Source of the DNA: Flavobacteriales bacterium
Lineage (GTDB): Bacteria; Bacteroidota; Bacteroidia; Flavobacteriales_D; Parvicellaceae
Length of the DNA: 64,000 nucleotides
Assembly: GCA_025210295.1 (NCBI GenBank)
Contig: JAOASC010000033.1
Span: 1-64,000, forward strand
Direction of reading: 5' to 3'
In this document: positions 35,681 through 43,129 of the stretch, piece by piece
Layout: each line of letters opens with the position of its first letter
Position numbering within the stretch: the stretch's first letter is position 1
The notes under the pieces: model-generated
Told to the model about the DNA's origin: nothing
The model's database searches: none
What the model saw: only the letters and a program-made list of their open reading frames with translations
Translations under genes and position numbers: made by a program

Positions 35681-35730
35681 CTCGATACCGATTTCACTCA
35701 TTTTAATCGTAAAATTTACTCGAATTGACA
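35681..35730 (-). repeat. Dispersed imperfect palindrome unit, copy B
   Basis: Reverse complement of the unit at 24684-24736: it reads GTCAATTCGAGTAAATTTTA at one end and GGTATCGAG at the other on the minus strand. The imperfect dyad is retained. It lies in the 246-bp gap between the DUF2461 gene and the TonB receptor gene, which has no gene. Confidence 0.8.
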
Positions 35731-35756
35731 GGGTATAGAATAGTTAATTAAAATAA

Positions 35757-38156
35757 TTAGAAATCTATCATCAGTCCTAAAGAAGGTAATATTGTTCCAT
35801 TAGTATTGGCTATACGTTCGATATTGTATTGAGTAGGGTTATTAGCATTGATGACAGGAAATCCATTTGCATCTCGTTCAACATTAATAAAAGGTTGACC
35901 TTCTGTTTGAAAATTATATACATTTTGCATATCGAAGTAGATATTTAATGTCATTTTCTTTAAATAAATTTTCTTATCTATTCTAAAGTCTAAACCATGC
36001 GATAAAGGAGCTCTTTCAGTATTGATTTTGTTCCAATCTAAAACACCCTGTTGGGTAACATCCCAAACTGCAATTTGTGAGGAAAGTGCAACGTCGTAAG
36101 GTGTAAAAGGAGCACCACTTAGTAGTCTGAATTTAAAACCAATTTCCCAGTCCTTTTTAAAGCGCTTTCCTAACGTTAAATTTAAAATATGGCGGTTATC
36201 CCAAGCAGAAGGAATATAAACACCATTTTTATCTTCAAATTCACTTTTAGAAAATGTGTACGATAAAATTCCATAAATGGATTTATTTAGTTTTTGTTGA
36301 GCAGAAAACTCTAGTCCATAAGATCTACCCTCAGAAATAGAAGAGACAGCCTCATTTCCTATAACTCCAAAGTCACTTCCCAAATTAGCTAATGAAACGC
36401 TATCCTTTATAGAAAAAGGATAATCATAATAACGCTTATAAAAGCCTTCCAAAGTAATTTGAAGAAACTTATTAGGGTTATATTTTAATCCACTAATAAA
36501 ATGGTTATTTGAGATATACTTTACATTTTTATTCTCTAATGTTCCTAAGCTATTTCTATAACCCAATATGGTATAGCTAGGTAATTGGTAGTATTTAGCT
36601 ATATTTCCATTTAAACTCCATTTTTCATTGATGTTGTAGGCAATAGAAAGTCTTGGAGAAAGTTGCTCAAGAGGGTTATTCATTGTAGTTGAATAATCAT
36701 TAAAATCTGTTCGAAGACCTCCAGATAACTGAACTCTATTTTTAAAAATAGCTTTAGAAATTTGTGAGAATAAGCTAAACTTACTCAATGTTAGTTTAGA
36801 GTCAAAATCTAAGGTAGTTGCGATACCATTTATTGCGACTTCATTGTAGGTGGAATTGGTGTATTTAGCAAATTCATAACCAAGCCCATAATTCAATTTC
36901 CAACCTTTTTTTTGATAGTTATTTTCAAAACGGAATTTATTTTCTATTTCTTGAGAATTATAGTCTAAAATTAGATTATTACTATTTTCAATGTTGTCTT
37001 TATACTTGATAGAGTTGTTGTTGAGCATATTTCTGCTTAAAACAAAAGTTTGGTAACTGTTTTCAGCAAAATGTGTCCAATTAGCACCAATGGTATAATT
37101 CCATTGCGTATTTACAGGTAAATAGCCTAATATATAGTCATTTCTTTTAATGTCTTCTTCATTAGAAATACCTTCATTAACAGAGCGATTTAAGCTAAAA
37201 TCATCAATTGCTCCTAATCCCATAATAACCAATTTGTTTTTATCATTGAAATTAACAGTCTGTTTATATTGAAAATCGTTGTAAGTTGGTAGAAAAGGCA
37301 ATTTAAGTGCTTTAAAAAGTAATTGTAAATAGGAACGTCTAACAGAAAGCAACAAGGTCGATTTTTTGTTGAGGTAACCGTTAAAAGTCAAACCGAAATC
37401 ACTTGATCCAACAGTAACACTTCCCGTTCTTTTTTCATTATCTCCTTCGATTTGTTTTAATTCCATTACTGAGCTTAAGGCGTTTCCTCTGTTGGCAGGA
37501 AAAGCACCTGTGTAAAAATCAACACCCTGTATAAGGTTGACGTTGGTCATCCCTACAGGTCCTCCCGATGAACCTTGCGTGGCAAAGTGATTAATATTTG
37601 GAACCTCTATACCATCGATATAAAAACGATTTTCGTTAGGAGCTCCTCCTCGTATAATAATGTCATTTCTAAAGGAAGCAGATGACGCTACTCCTGGTAA
37701 AGTTTGAATCACTTTTGAAATATCTCTGTTTCCTCCAGGACTTCTCAAAATTTCAGTGGCATTAATTGATTTTACACTTACTGGTGATTCAACTTGTTTT
37801 TTAAATGCAGATGTTTGAACGGTAACCTCACCTAAAAGTTCACTATCCTCATTCATTTTGATGTTAACTACAGCTGGCTTTACATTGTCTACTTTAATTT
37901 CTTCAATGGTCACAGTTTGATATCCAACAAAAGAACAGGTGATATTATAAAATCCTGGGTCTAAATTTTCAATACGAAAATAACCCTCCATGTCTGTAGT
38001 CGCACCAGTTGTTGTTCCTTCAATAATTACGTTTGCAAAAGGTATTGCTTCATTATTAATTTCTTCTACAACCTTACCTTTTATAATTCCATTTTGAGCG
38101 TTTATATAGAAAAAATTGACAAGTAATAATATGATAAATGAGGTGATTTTATACAT
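35757..38156 (-). CDS. TonB-dependent receptor with carboxypeptidase-like domain
   Basis: A 799-residue outer-membrane receptor. After the signal peptide (about 1-21, ending INAQ) comes a carboxypeptidase-like regulatory domain (IIKGKVVEEINNEAIPFANV). The plug (TLPGVASSASFRNDIIIRGGAPNENRFYIDGIEVPNINHF) and a 22-strand type barrel follow. I chose ATG at 38156 over TTG at 38189 because it begins the signal peptide exactly. It is divergent from the carotenoid operon, with 103 bp between them carrying shared repeats. The substrate is unknown; B12 or another micronutrient is only a guess from the neighbouring B12-binding regulator. Confidence 0.9.
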   Translation of the reverse strand: MYKITSFIILLLVNFFYINAQNGIIKGKVVEEINNEAIPFANVIIEGTTTGATTDMEGYFRIENLDPGFYNITCSFVGYQTVTIEEIKVDNVKPAVVNIKMNEDSELLGEVTVQTSAFKKQVESPVSVKSINATEILRSPGGNRDISKVIQTLPGVASSASFRNDIIIRGGAPNENRFYIDGIEVPNINHFATQGSSGGPVGMTNVNLIQGVDFYTGAFPANRGNALSSVMELKQIEGDNEKRTGSVTVGSSDFGLTFNGYLNKKSTLLLSVRRSYLQLLFKALKLPFLPTYNDFQYKQTVNFNDKNKLVIMGLGAIDDFSLNRSVNEGISNEEDIKRNDYILGYLPVNTQWNYTIGANWTHFAENSYQTFVLSRNMLNNNSIKYKDNIENSNNLILDYNSQEIENKFRFENNYQKKGWKLNYGLGYEFAKYTNSTYNEVAINGIATTLDFDSKLTLSKFSLFSQISKAIFKNRVQLSGGLRTDFNDYSTTMNNPLEQLSPRLSIAYNINEKWSLNGNIAKYYQLPSYTILGYRNSLGTLENKNVKYISNNHFISGLKYNPNKFLQITLEGFYKRYYDYPFSIKDSVSLANLGSDFGVIGNEAVSSISEGRSYGLEFSAQQKLNKSIYGILSYTFSKSEFEDKNGVYIPSAWDNRHILNLTLGKRFKKDWEIGFKFRLLSGAPFTPYDVALSSQIAVWDVTQQGVLDWNKINTERAPLSHGLDFRIDKKIYLKKMTLNIYFDMQNVYNFQTEGQPFINVERDANGFPVINANNPTQYNIERIANTNGTILPSLGLMIDF

Positions 38157-38180
38157 AATGTTTAATTTTTTAGACAAATT

Positions 38181-38239
38181 ATTAAACAAAATTTGTTTTT
38201 TTATTTTTGTTTAATTAATTTCGATAAAGATTAAACAAA
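38181..38239. promoter_or_regulatory. Three alternating ATTAAACAAA boxes between divergent genes
   Basis: ATTAAACAAA occurs at 38181-38190 (+), as its exact reverse complement at 38206-38215, and again at 38230-38239 (+). Starts are 25 and 24 bp apart. The second overlaps the -7 element of the MerR operon and the third overlaps the -7 element of the TonB receptor. This arrangement suits an operator for the MerR regulator encoded next door. Confidence 0.6.
38202..38209 (+). promoter_or_regulatory. Candidate -7 element (TATTTTTG) of the carotenoid operon
   Basis: TATTTTTG fits TAnnTTTG and overlaps box 2 by four bases. It is 50 bp before the MerR ATG at 38260. Confidence 0.5.
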
Positions 38240-38243
38240 ACTA
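38236..38243 (-). promoter_or_regulatory. Candidate -7 element (TAGTTTTG) of the TonB receptor gene
   Basis: On the minus strand TAGTTTTG fits TAnnTTTG and overlaps box 3 by four bases. It lies 79 bp before the ATG at 38156. Confidence 0.5.
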
Positions 38244-38259
38244 GACTATTTATTTTAAA

Positions 38260-39156
38260 ATGAAAAGTATAAAGACAAATTTTTCTATTAAGGACTTTGA
38301 AAATATTTCAGGGATTAAAGCGCATACCATAAGAATTTGGGAAAAGCGTTACACTCTTTTTTCACCTGATAGGCTAGATTCAAACTATAGAACTTATGGA
38401 GAAGATGACTTAAAGAAGCTATTAAACATTACTTTATTATACAATAATGGGTATAAGATTTCTAAGATTGCAAAATTGTCTCCTGAAGAGTTTGATTATG
38501 AGGTTCAAAAAAATATAGAAAGTTTGGGCTTTAAGACCAAAGGGATTGAGAACATGAAATTATCCATGTTTACTTTCGATCATCATTTGTTTAATCAGAC
38601 TTATTATGAGTTAATAGAGGTCAGTTCTTTTGTAGACATTTTTCATTCTGTTTTTATACCGCTATTAGAAATCGTTGGATTATTATGGCAACAAGGGACA
38701 GCAAAGGTTGTTCATGAACATTTTATTTCAAATTTAATTCGACAAAAGATTTGTTTAAACATTGATAATCTAAAAGCGGTAAAAGAACCTAAAGGCTCTA
38801 CAATTTACGCTTTATTTTTACCTACAAATGAAATCCACGAATTAGGATTGTTGTATGTTAATTATGAACTATTGTTGAGAGAAGAAAAAACGATTTATCT
38901 AGGACAAAGTGTTCCAGCTGAAGATTTAGAAGTCCTAACCGAAATTTATGATAAGGTGCATTATATTTCTTACTTCACTATAAATATTGAAGATATTAAT
39001 TACGAAGATTATTTAATCAAATTGGGGAAAGCGTTGGATCCCAAAAATAAATTAAGCATAGTAAGTCCACATATAGAACTAAAAGAAATTACATCAGAAA
39101 AATTTCCAAATGTTGAGGTCTATAAAGGGCTATCTGATTTACTAGTTACATTATAA
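38260..39156 (+). CDS. MerR-type regulator with B12-binding domain (CarH/LitR-like)
   Basis: A 298-residue regulator. Residues about 8-75 are a MerR winged helix (IKAHTIRIWEKRYTLFSPDRLDSNYRTY). Residues about 105-165 are a cobalamin-binding helical bundle with W143 and E153-H154, spaced as W131 and E141-H142 of Thermus CarH. The following Rossmann-like domain carries NEIHELGL: H193 fits the lower axial cobalt ligand of the DxHxxG motif, with Glu for Asp. CarH proteins repress carotenoid genes in the dark with adenosylcobalamin and release them in light. The residue after Trp is Gln, not His132 as in CarH. It heads the crt operon, 10 bp before crtI. Confidence 0.88.
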   Translation: MKSIKTNFSIKDFENISGIKAHTIRIWEKRYTLFSPDRLDSNYRTYGEDDLKKLLNITLLYNNGYKISKIAKLSPEEFDYEVQKNIESLGFKTKGIENMKLSMFTFDHHLFNQTYYELIEVSSFVDIFHSVFIPLLEIVGLLWQQGTAKVVHEHFISNLIRQKICLNIDNLKAVKEPKGSTIYALFLPTNEIHELGLLYVNYELLLREEKTIYLGQSVPAEDLEVLTEIYDKVHYISYFTINIEDINYEDYLIKLGKALDPKNKLSIVSPHIELKEITSEKFPNVEVYKGLSDLLVTL

Positions 39157-39166
39157 AAACGAATCA

Positions 39167-40633
39167 ATGAAAAAATCGATTACCATAATAGGCGGAGGAT
39201 TCTCTTCTTTAGCAGCATCTTGTTATTTGGCAAAGGCTGGATACAAAGTAACCTTGCTTGAAAAGAATGATCAAATAGGAGGAAGAGCTAGAAGATTAAG
39301 TAAAGATGGATTTACTTTTGATATAGGTCCTACTTGGTATTGGATGCCAGATGTTTTTGAACAATTTTTTGCAGATTTTGGAAAATCTCCATCCGATTAT
39401 TATGAATTAGAAAAATTAAACCCCGCCTACAGAGTTTATTTTGGAAAGAATGATTTTATAGATATTCCTGATCACCCTGAAGCCATAAAAAAAGTATTTG
39501 AACGAGAAGAAGCAGGTAGTGGTAAGGTGTTAAATCAATTTCTTGAAAAAGCAGCATCTAATTATAAAATTGCGATTAATAAATTGGTGTATAAGCCTGG
39601 AGTTTCTCCCTTAGAGTTAGTTACAAAAGATACCATTACAAGACTTCCTCTTTTTTTAAAAAGCATTAGTCAGCAAATAAGGCGTCAATTTAAAAATAAA
39701 AAATTGCAGCAAATTATGGAGTTTCCAGTGCTCTTTTTGGGGGCAAAGCCAACAAATACTCCAGCTTTTTACAACTTTATGAATTTTGCAGATTTTGGTT
39801 TAGGGACCTGGCATCCTAAAAAAGGAATGTATGTCGTTATCGAGGCAATGGTTGAATTGGCAGAGAGTTTAGGTGTTAAGATTTTAACTAATCAAAATGT
39901 AGAGAAAATAGAAACAGTTTATGGTACAGCTGTAAACATTATTGTGAATGGAGAAAGACGACCTGTAGAAACTTTACTAAGTGGAGCAGATTATGCGCAT
40001 ACAGAATCACTGCTCGATATCAACAGTAGAAGTTATAGTTCAAAGAGTTGGGAAAAGAAAATTTTTGCTCCTTCGTCTCTTCTTTTTTATGTAGGTTTTG
40101 ATAAAAAAGTAGAAAATGTAGAACACCATACCTTATTTTTTGATACGGATTTTGAACAACATGCTCAAACAATTTATGATGAACCTAGTTGGCCATCTGA
40201 CCCAATGTTTTATGCTAGTTTTGCAAGTAAATCAGATGATTTTGTAGCCCCTAAAGGCAAAGAAGCAGCTACATTTTTAATTCCGATAGCTCCAGGGATA
40301 GAAGATACTCCAGAATTAAGAGAAAAGTATTTTAAAATTATTATTCAGCGGTTAGAAGAGCTTACAGGTCAGCAGTTGGAAGATAATGTTTTATTTAAGG
40401 AATCATTTTGTATCAATGATTTTATTAAAGATTATAATTCTTATAAAGGGAATGCTTATGGATTAGCGAATACGCTATTGCAAACAGCTTTTTTAAGACC
40501 TAAATTAAAAAGTAAAAAAGTAAAGAACTTGTTTTTTACCGGACAACTTACCGTACCAGGGCCAGGAGTACCACCTTCGCTAATCTCTGGTAAAGTCGTA
40601 GCAGAACAAATACAAAAACACATAAAATCATAA
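39167..40633 (+). CDS. crtI: Phytoene desaturase CrtI
   Basis: An FAD-dependent desaturase of 488 residues that turns phytoene into lycopene in several steps. The N-terminal FAD motif is IIGGGFSSLAASCYLAKAGYKV (about 5-26), followed by LEKNDQIGGRARR and FDIGPTWYWMPDVFE. The C-terminal signature is FFTGQLTVPGPGVPPSLISGK (about 457-477). No membrane segment is needed, as it binds the membrane peripherally. The number of desaturation steps cannot be read, but the lycopene cyclase in the same operon implies lycopene as the product. Confidence 0.95.
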   Translation: MKKSITIIGGGFSSLAASCYLAKAGYKVTLLEKNDQIGGRARRLSKDGFTFDIGPTWYWMPDVFEQFFADFGKSPSDYYELEKLNPAYRVYFGKNDFIDIPDHPEAIKKVFEREEAGSGKVLNQFLEKAASNYKIAINKLVYKPGVSPLELVTKDTITRLPLFLKSISQQIRRQFKNKKLQQIMEFPVLFLGAKPTNTPAFYNFMNFADFGLGTWHPKKGMYVVIEAMVELAESLGVKILTNQNVEKIETVYGTAVNIIVNGERRPVETLLSGADYAHTESLLDINSRSYSSKSWEKKIFAPSSLLFYVGFDKKVENVEHHTLFFDTDFEQHAQTIYDEPSWPSDPMFYASFASKSDDFVAPKGKEAATFLIPIAPGIEDTPELREKYFKIIIQRLEELTGQQLEDNVLFKESFCINDFIKDYNSYKGNAYGLANTLLQTAFLRPKLKSKKVKNLFFTGQLTVPGPGVPPSLISGKVVAEQIQKHIKS

Positions 40634-40637
40634 AGCC

Positions 40638-41477
40638 ATGGAACAATTATTTCACGATTCTTCTTTTGCTTGTAGTAAATTAATTACAAGGACTTACAGT
40701 ACTTCATTTTCTATTGCTGTTAAATTATTAGCTCCTTCTATTCGAGCCGATATTTATAATATTTACGGCTTTGTTCGTTATGCAGACGAAATAGTTGATT
40801 CTTTTCAAAACTATAATAAGGAAGTTTTATTAAACAGGTTTGAAGAAGAATATTATTTATCCTTAAAAGAAGGGATTAGTTTAAACCCAATCGTAAACGC
40901 TTTTATTAAAACAGTAAAAAAATATAACATTACTGATGATTTGGTCAGTGCTTTTTTAAAAAGCATGCGTTTAGATTTAACGAAAAGTAACTATACAACA
41001 CAACAAGAATATGAAGAATATATCTACGGTTCTGCAGATGTTGTAGGGTTGATGTGCTTAAAGGTTTTTGTAGGGGGGAATGATAAGCTTTTTAATGAAT
41101 TAAAAGATGCTGCAATGAGCTTAGGAACTGCTTTTCAAAAAGTGAATTTCCTGAGAGATATTAAAGATGATTATGAAGCCTTAAATCGTTCTTACTTTCC
41201 AAATGTCAATATTTCTGAATTAACGCCATCTGATAAAGCTACTATAGTAGAGGAAATAGAAAAAGATTTTGCTAAGGCTTATAAAGGGATCATTAAATTA
41301 CCTGTTGAAGCAAGATTGGGAGTATATACTGCTTATATCTATTATCGAAAATTATTACACAAAATAGGGAAAGTTTCTTCAGATGAAATCTTGAACACAA
41401 GAATACGAGTTTCTAATCCTAAAAAGATGAGTTTAATAGCAAAATCGTATCTTGTTTACAAATTTAACTTGTTATAA
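40638..41477 (+). CDS. crtB: Phytoene synthase CrtB
   Basis: Condenses two geranylgeranyl diphosphates into phytoene. The 279-residue protein has the two Asp-rich motifs of head-to-head prenyl synthases: YADEIVD (about 52-58) and FLRDIKDDYE (about 170-179). TYSTSFSIAVKLL near the N-terminus and GSADVVGLMCLKVF are also typical. It is 4 bp after crtI. The supplier of its substrate, a crtE gene, is not in the window. Confidence 0.95.
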   Translation: MEQLFHDSSFACSKLITRTYSTSFSIAVKLLAPSIRADIYNIYGFVRYADEIVDSFQNYNKEVLLNRFEEEYYLSLKEGISLNPIVNAFIKTVKKYNITDDLVSAFLKSMRLDLTKSNYTTQQEYEEYIYGSADVVGLMCLKVFVGGNDKLFNELKDAAMSLGTAFQKVNFLRDIKDDYEALNRSYFPNVNISELTPSDKATIVEEIEKDFAKAYKGIIKLPVEARLGVYTAYIYYRKLLHKIGKVSSDEILNTRIRVSNPKKMSLIAKSYLVYKFNLL

Positions 41478-41480
41478 GTA

Positions 41481-41978
41481 ATGCAACGATTTATTTTCAT
41501 TTTAGCAGTATTGAATATGCTCAATAGTTTTGCTCAAGATTCAACAATGAAAGAGTTAAGAAGTTTGTTTTATAAGGCAACATTAAAAGAATCATATATT
41601 CAAAAAGTTAATGTATATATGAGCGAAGCAGAAGAGAGAGATGCTTTTGATTCTTATCGTTCGATGTTGTTATTTATGAAAGCTAAATACGCTATTAATC
41701 CGTATACTAAACTGAGTCATTTTAAAAAAGGTAGAAAAAAAATGGAAGCCGCTGTAAAATTGTATCCTGATGACATTGAAACCCATTTTTTGCGGTTGGC
41801 CATACAAACAAAATTACCCTCATTTTTAGGATATAATGAAGCAAAAGAAACAGATAAAGCCTTTATTATCCAACATTTCAAAGAAATCACAGATAAAGAT
41901 TTAAAAGCAAGAATTTTATTATTCTTTAAAGAAAATGAATTACTAAACCAACAAGAATATCAACAACTATGGTCTTAA
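41481..41978 (+). CDS. Uncharacterised exported protein in the carotenoid operon
   Basis: A 165-residue protein placed between crtB (3 bp) and crtZ (10-bp overlap). Residues about 1-18 form a signal peptide ending SFAQ. The mature part is helical (FYKATLKESYIQKVNVYMSEAEERDAFDSYRSMLLFMKAKYAI), and the C-terminus is Lys/Glu-rich (DLKARILLFFKENELLNQQEYQQLW). I do not recognise a family. Tight coupling to crt genes suggests a role linked to carotenoid or membrane handling, but nothing shows an enzyme motif. Confidence 0.8.
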   Translation: MQRFIFILAVLNMLNSFAQDSTMKELRSLFYKATLKESYIQKVNVYMSEAEERDAFDSYRSMLLFMKAKYAINPYTKLSHFKKGRKKMEAAVKLYPDDIETHFLRLAIQTKLPSFLGYNEAKETDKAFIIQHFKEITDKDLKARILLFFKENELLNQQEYQQLWS

Positions 41979-42421
41979 ATATTTTTATAACGATTCTTAC
42001 ATTTTCAATAATGGAATTTGTAGCATGGTTTACACACAAATACATAATGCATGGTTTTTTATGGGTCTTACACAAAGACCACCACAAGAAAGATCATAAT
42101 TCTGTTTTTGAGCGAAATGATGCTTTCTTTCTTATTTTTGCAATACCAAGTATGTATTTATTTTATATTGGTGTCAAAGACTTTTCTCAAGTTTATTTTT
42201 GGATAGGCTTAGGGATTTTATTGTACGGAATGGCCTATTTTTTCGTCCACGATATTTTTATTCACCAACGTTTTAAATGGTTAAGAAATACAAAATCTAC
42301 CTATCTTTTGGGACTAAGAAGAGGCCATAAAATACATCATAAACATCTTGGTAAAGAAGAGGGAGAATGCTTTGGGATGCTCCAAGTACCTTTTAAATAT
42401 TTTAAACAAGCTAGAAAATAA
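41969..42421 (+). CDS. crtZ: Beta-carotene hydroxylase CrtZ
   Basis: A di-iron membrane hydroxylase of 150 residues, adding 3-hydroxyl groups to beta-ionone rings (beta-carotene to zeaxanthin). The His clusters are HKYIMH (about 18-23), HKDHHKKDH (about 31-39), HDIFIH (about 92-97) and HKIHHKH (about 115-121). Several hydrophobic segments lie between. ATG at 41969 overlaps the previous gene by 10 bp. No CrtW ketolase is present, so zeaxanthin is the inferred end product of this cluster. Confidence 0.94.
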   Translation: MVLNIFITILTFSIMEFVAWFTHKYIMHGFLWVLHKDHHKKDHNSVFERNDAFFLIFAIPSMYLFYIGVKDFSQVYFWIGLGILLYGMAYFFVHDIFIHQRFKWLRNTKSTYLLGLRRGHKIHHKHLGKEEGECFGMLQVPFKYFKQARK

Positions 42422-43096
42422 ATGGAGTATACATATTTATTGTTGAATTTGGGGAGTTTATCTGTTCCATTTTTGTTTTCTTTTCATCCTAAATTATTGT
42501 TCTATAAAGAGTGGAAACGCTTTTTTCCAGCGCTTTTATTCGTTGCTTTTATTTTTATTGTGTGGGATATTTATTTCACTTCAATAGGAGTATGGGGGTT
42601 TAATAAGGAGTATTTAATAGGAGTATCTATCTTTAATCTGCCGTTAGAAGAAGTTTTGTTCTTTATTTGTATTCCTTATGCCTCTATTTTTATCTATCAC
42701 TGTTTTAAAATTTTTTTTAAAATCAGTTACCCAGAGTTAAATAGAAAAATTACGATAGGTTTAATTGCTTTATTAACGATGGTCTTAATTTTTAATTTTG
42801 GAAAGCTATATACTACAGTAACATTTACACTAACGATTTTATTATTGTTGTATACCTTTTGGAAAAACCCTAAATGGTTAACAGTCTTTTATCTCTCATT
42901 TATTGTTGTGTTAATTCCTTTCTTTTTAGTCAATGGAGCATTGACAGGAATGTTTTTTGAAACACCAGTAGTTTGGTATAATGATGCTGAAAACCTAGGA
43001 ATTAGAATGATTAGTATTCCTGTCGAAGATAGTGTTTATGCTTTATTGATGTTATTGCCTACAGCTTTTTTATTCGAAAAAAAAGCAGCTAATTAG
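42422..43096 (+). CDS. Fused lycopene cyclase (CrtYcd type)
   Basis: A 224-residue integral-membrane lycopene cyclase with two repeated domains joined in one chain, the type often split as CrtYc and CrtYd in actinobacteria. Domain 1 (about 1-100) has WDIYFTSIGVWGFNKEYLIG and LPLEEVLFF; domain 2 (about 110-220) has NGALTGMFFETPVVWYND and IPVEDSVYALL. The paired acidic motifs PLEE and PVED are the family hallmark. It starts on the base right after the crtZ stop. Its stop codon falls within a 24-bp palindrome that acts as terminator. Confidence 0.9.
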   Translation: MEYTYLLLNLGSLSVPFLFSFHPKLLFYKEWKRFFPALLFVAFIFIVWDIYFTSIGVWGFNKEYLIGVSIFNLPLEEVLFFICIPYASIFIYHCFKIFFKISYPELNRKITIGLIALLTMVLIFNFGKLYTTVTFTLTILLLLYTFWKNPKWLTVFYLSFIVVLIPFFLVNGALTGMFFETPVVWYNDAENLGIRMISIPVEDSVYALLMLLPTAFLFEKKAAN

Positions 43097-43108
43097 CTGC
43101 TTTTATAG
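43077..43108. terminator. Terminator palindrome at the end of the carotenoid operon
   Basis: A perfect 24-bp palindrome (43081-43104) with arms AAAAGCAGCTAA and TTAGCTGCTTTT includes the lycopene-cyclase stop codon (43094-43096). Eight A on the plus strand (43077-43084) become a strong T tract for the leftward transcript ending at 43130. It therefore serves both converging operons. Confidence 0.85.
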
Positions 43109-43129
43109 GAAAATATTAGTTTATAAAAA

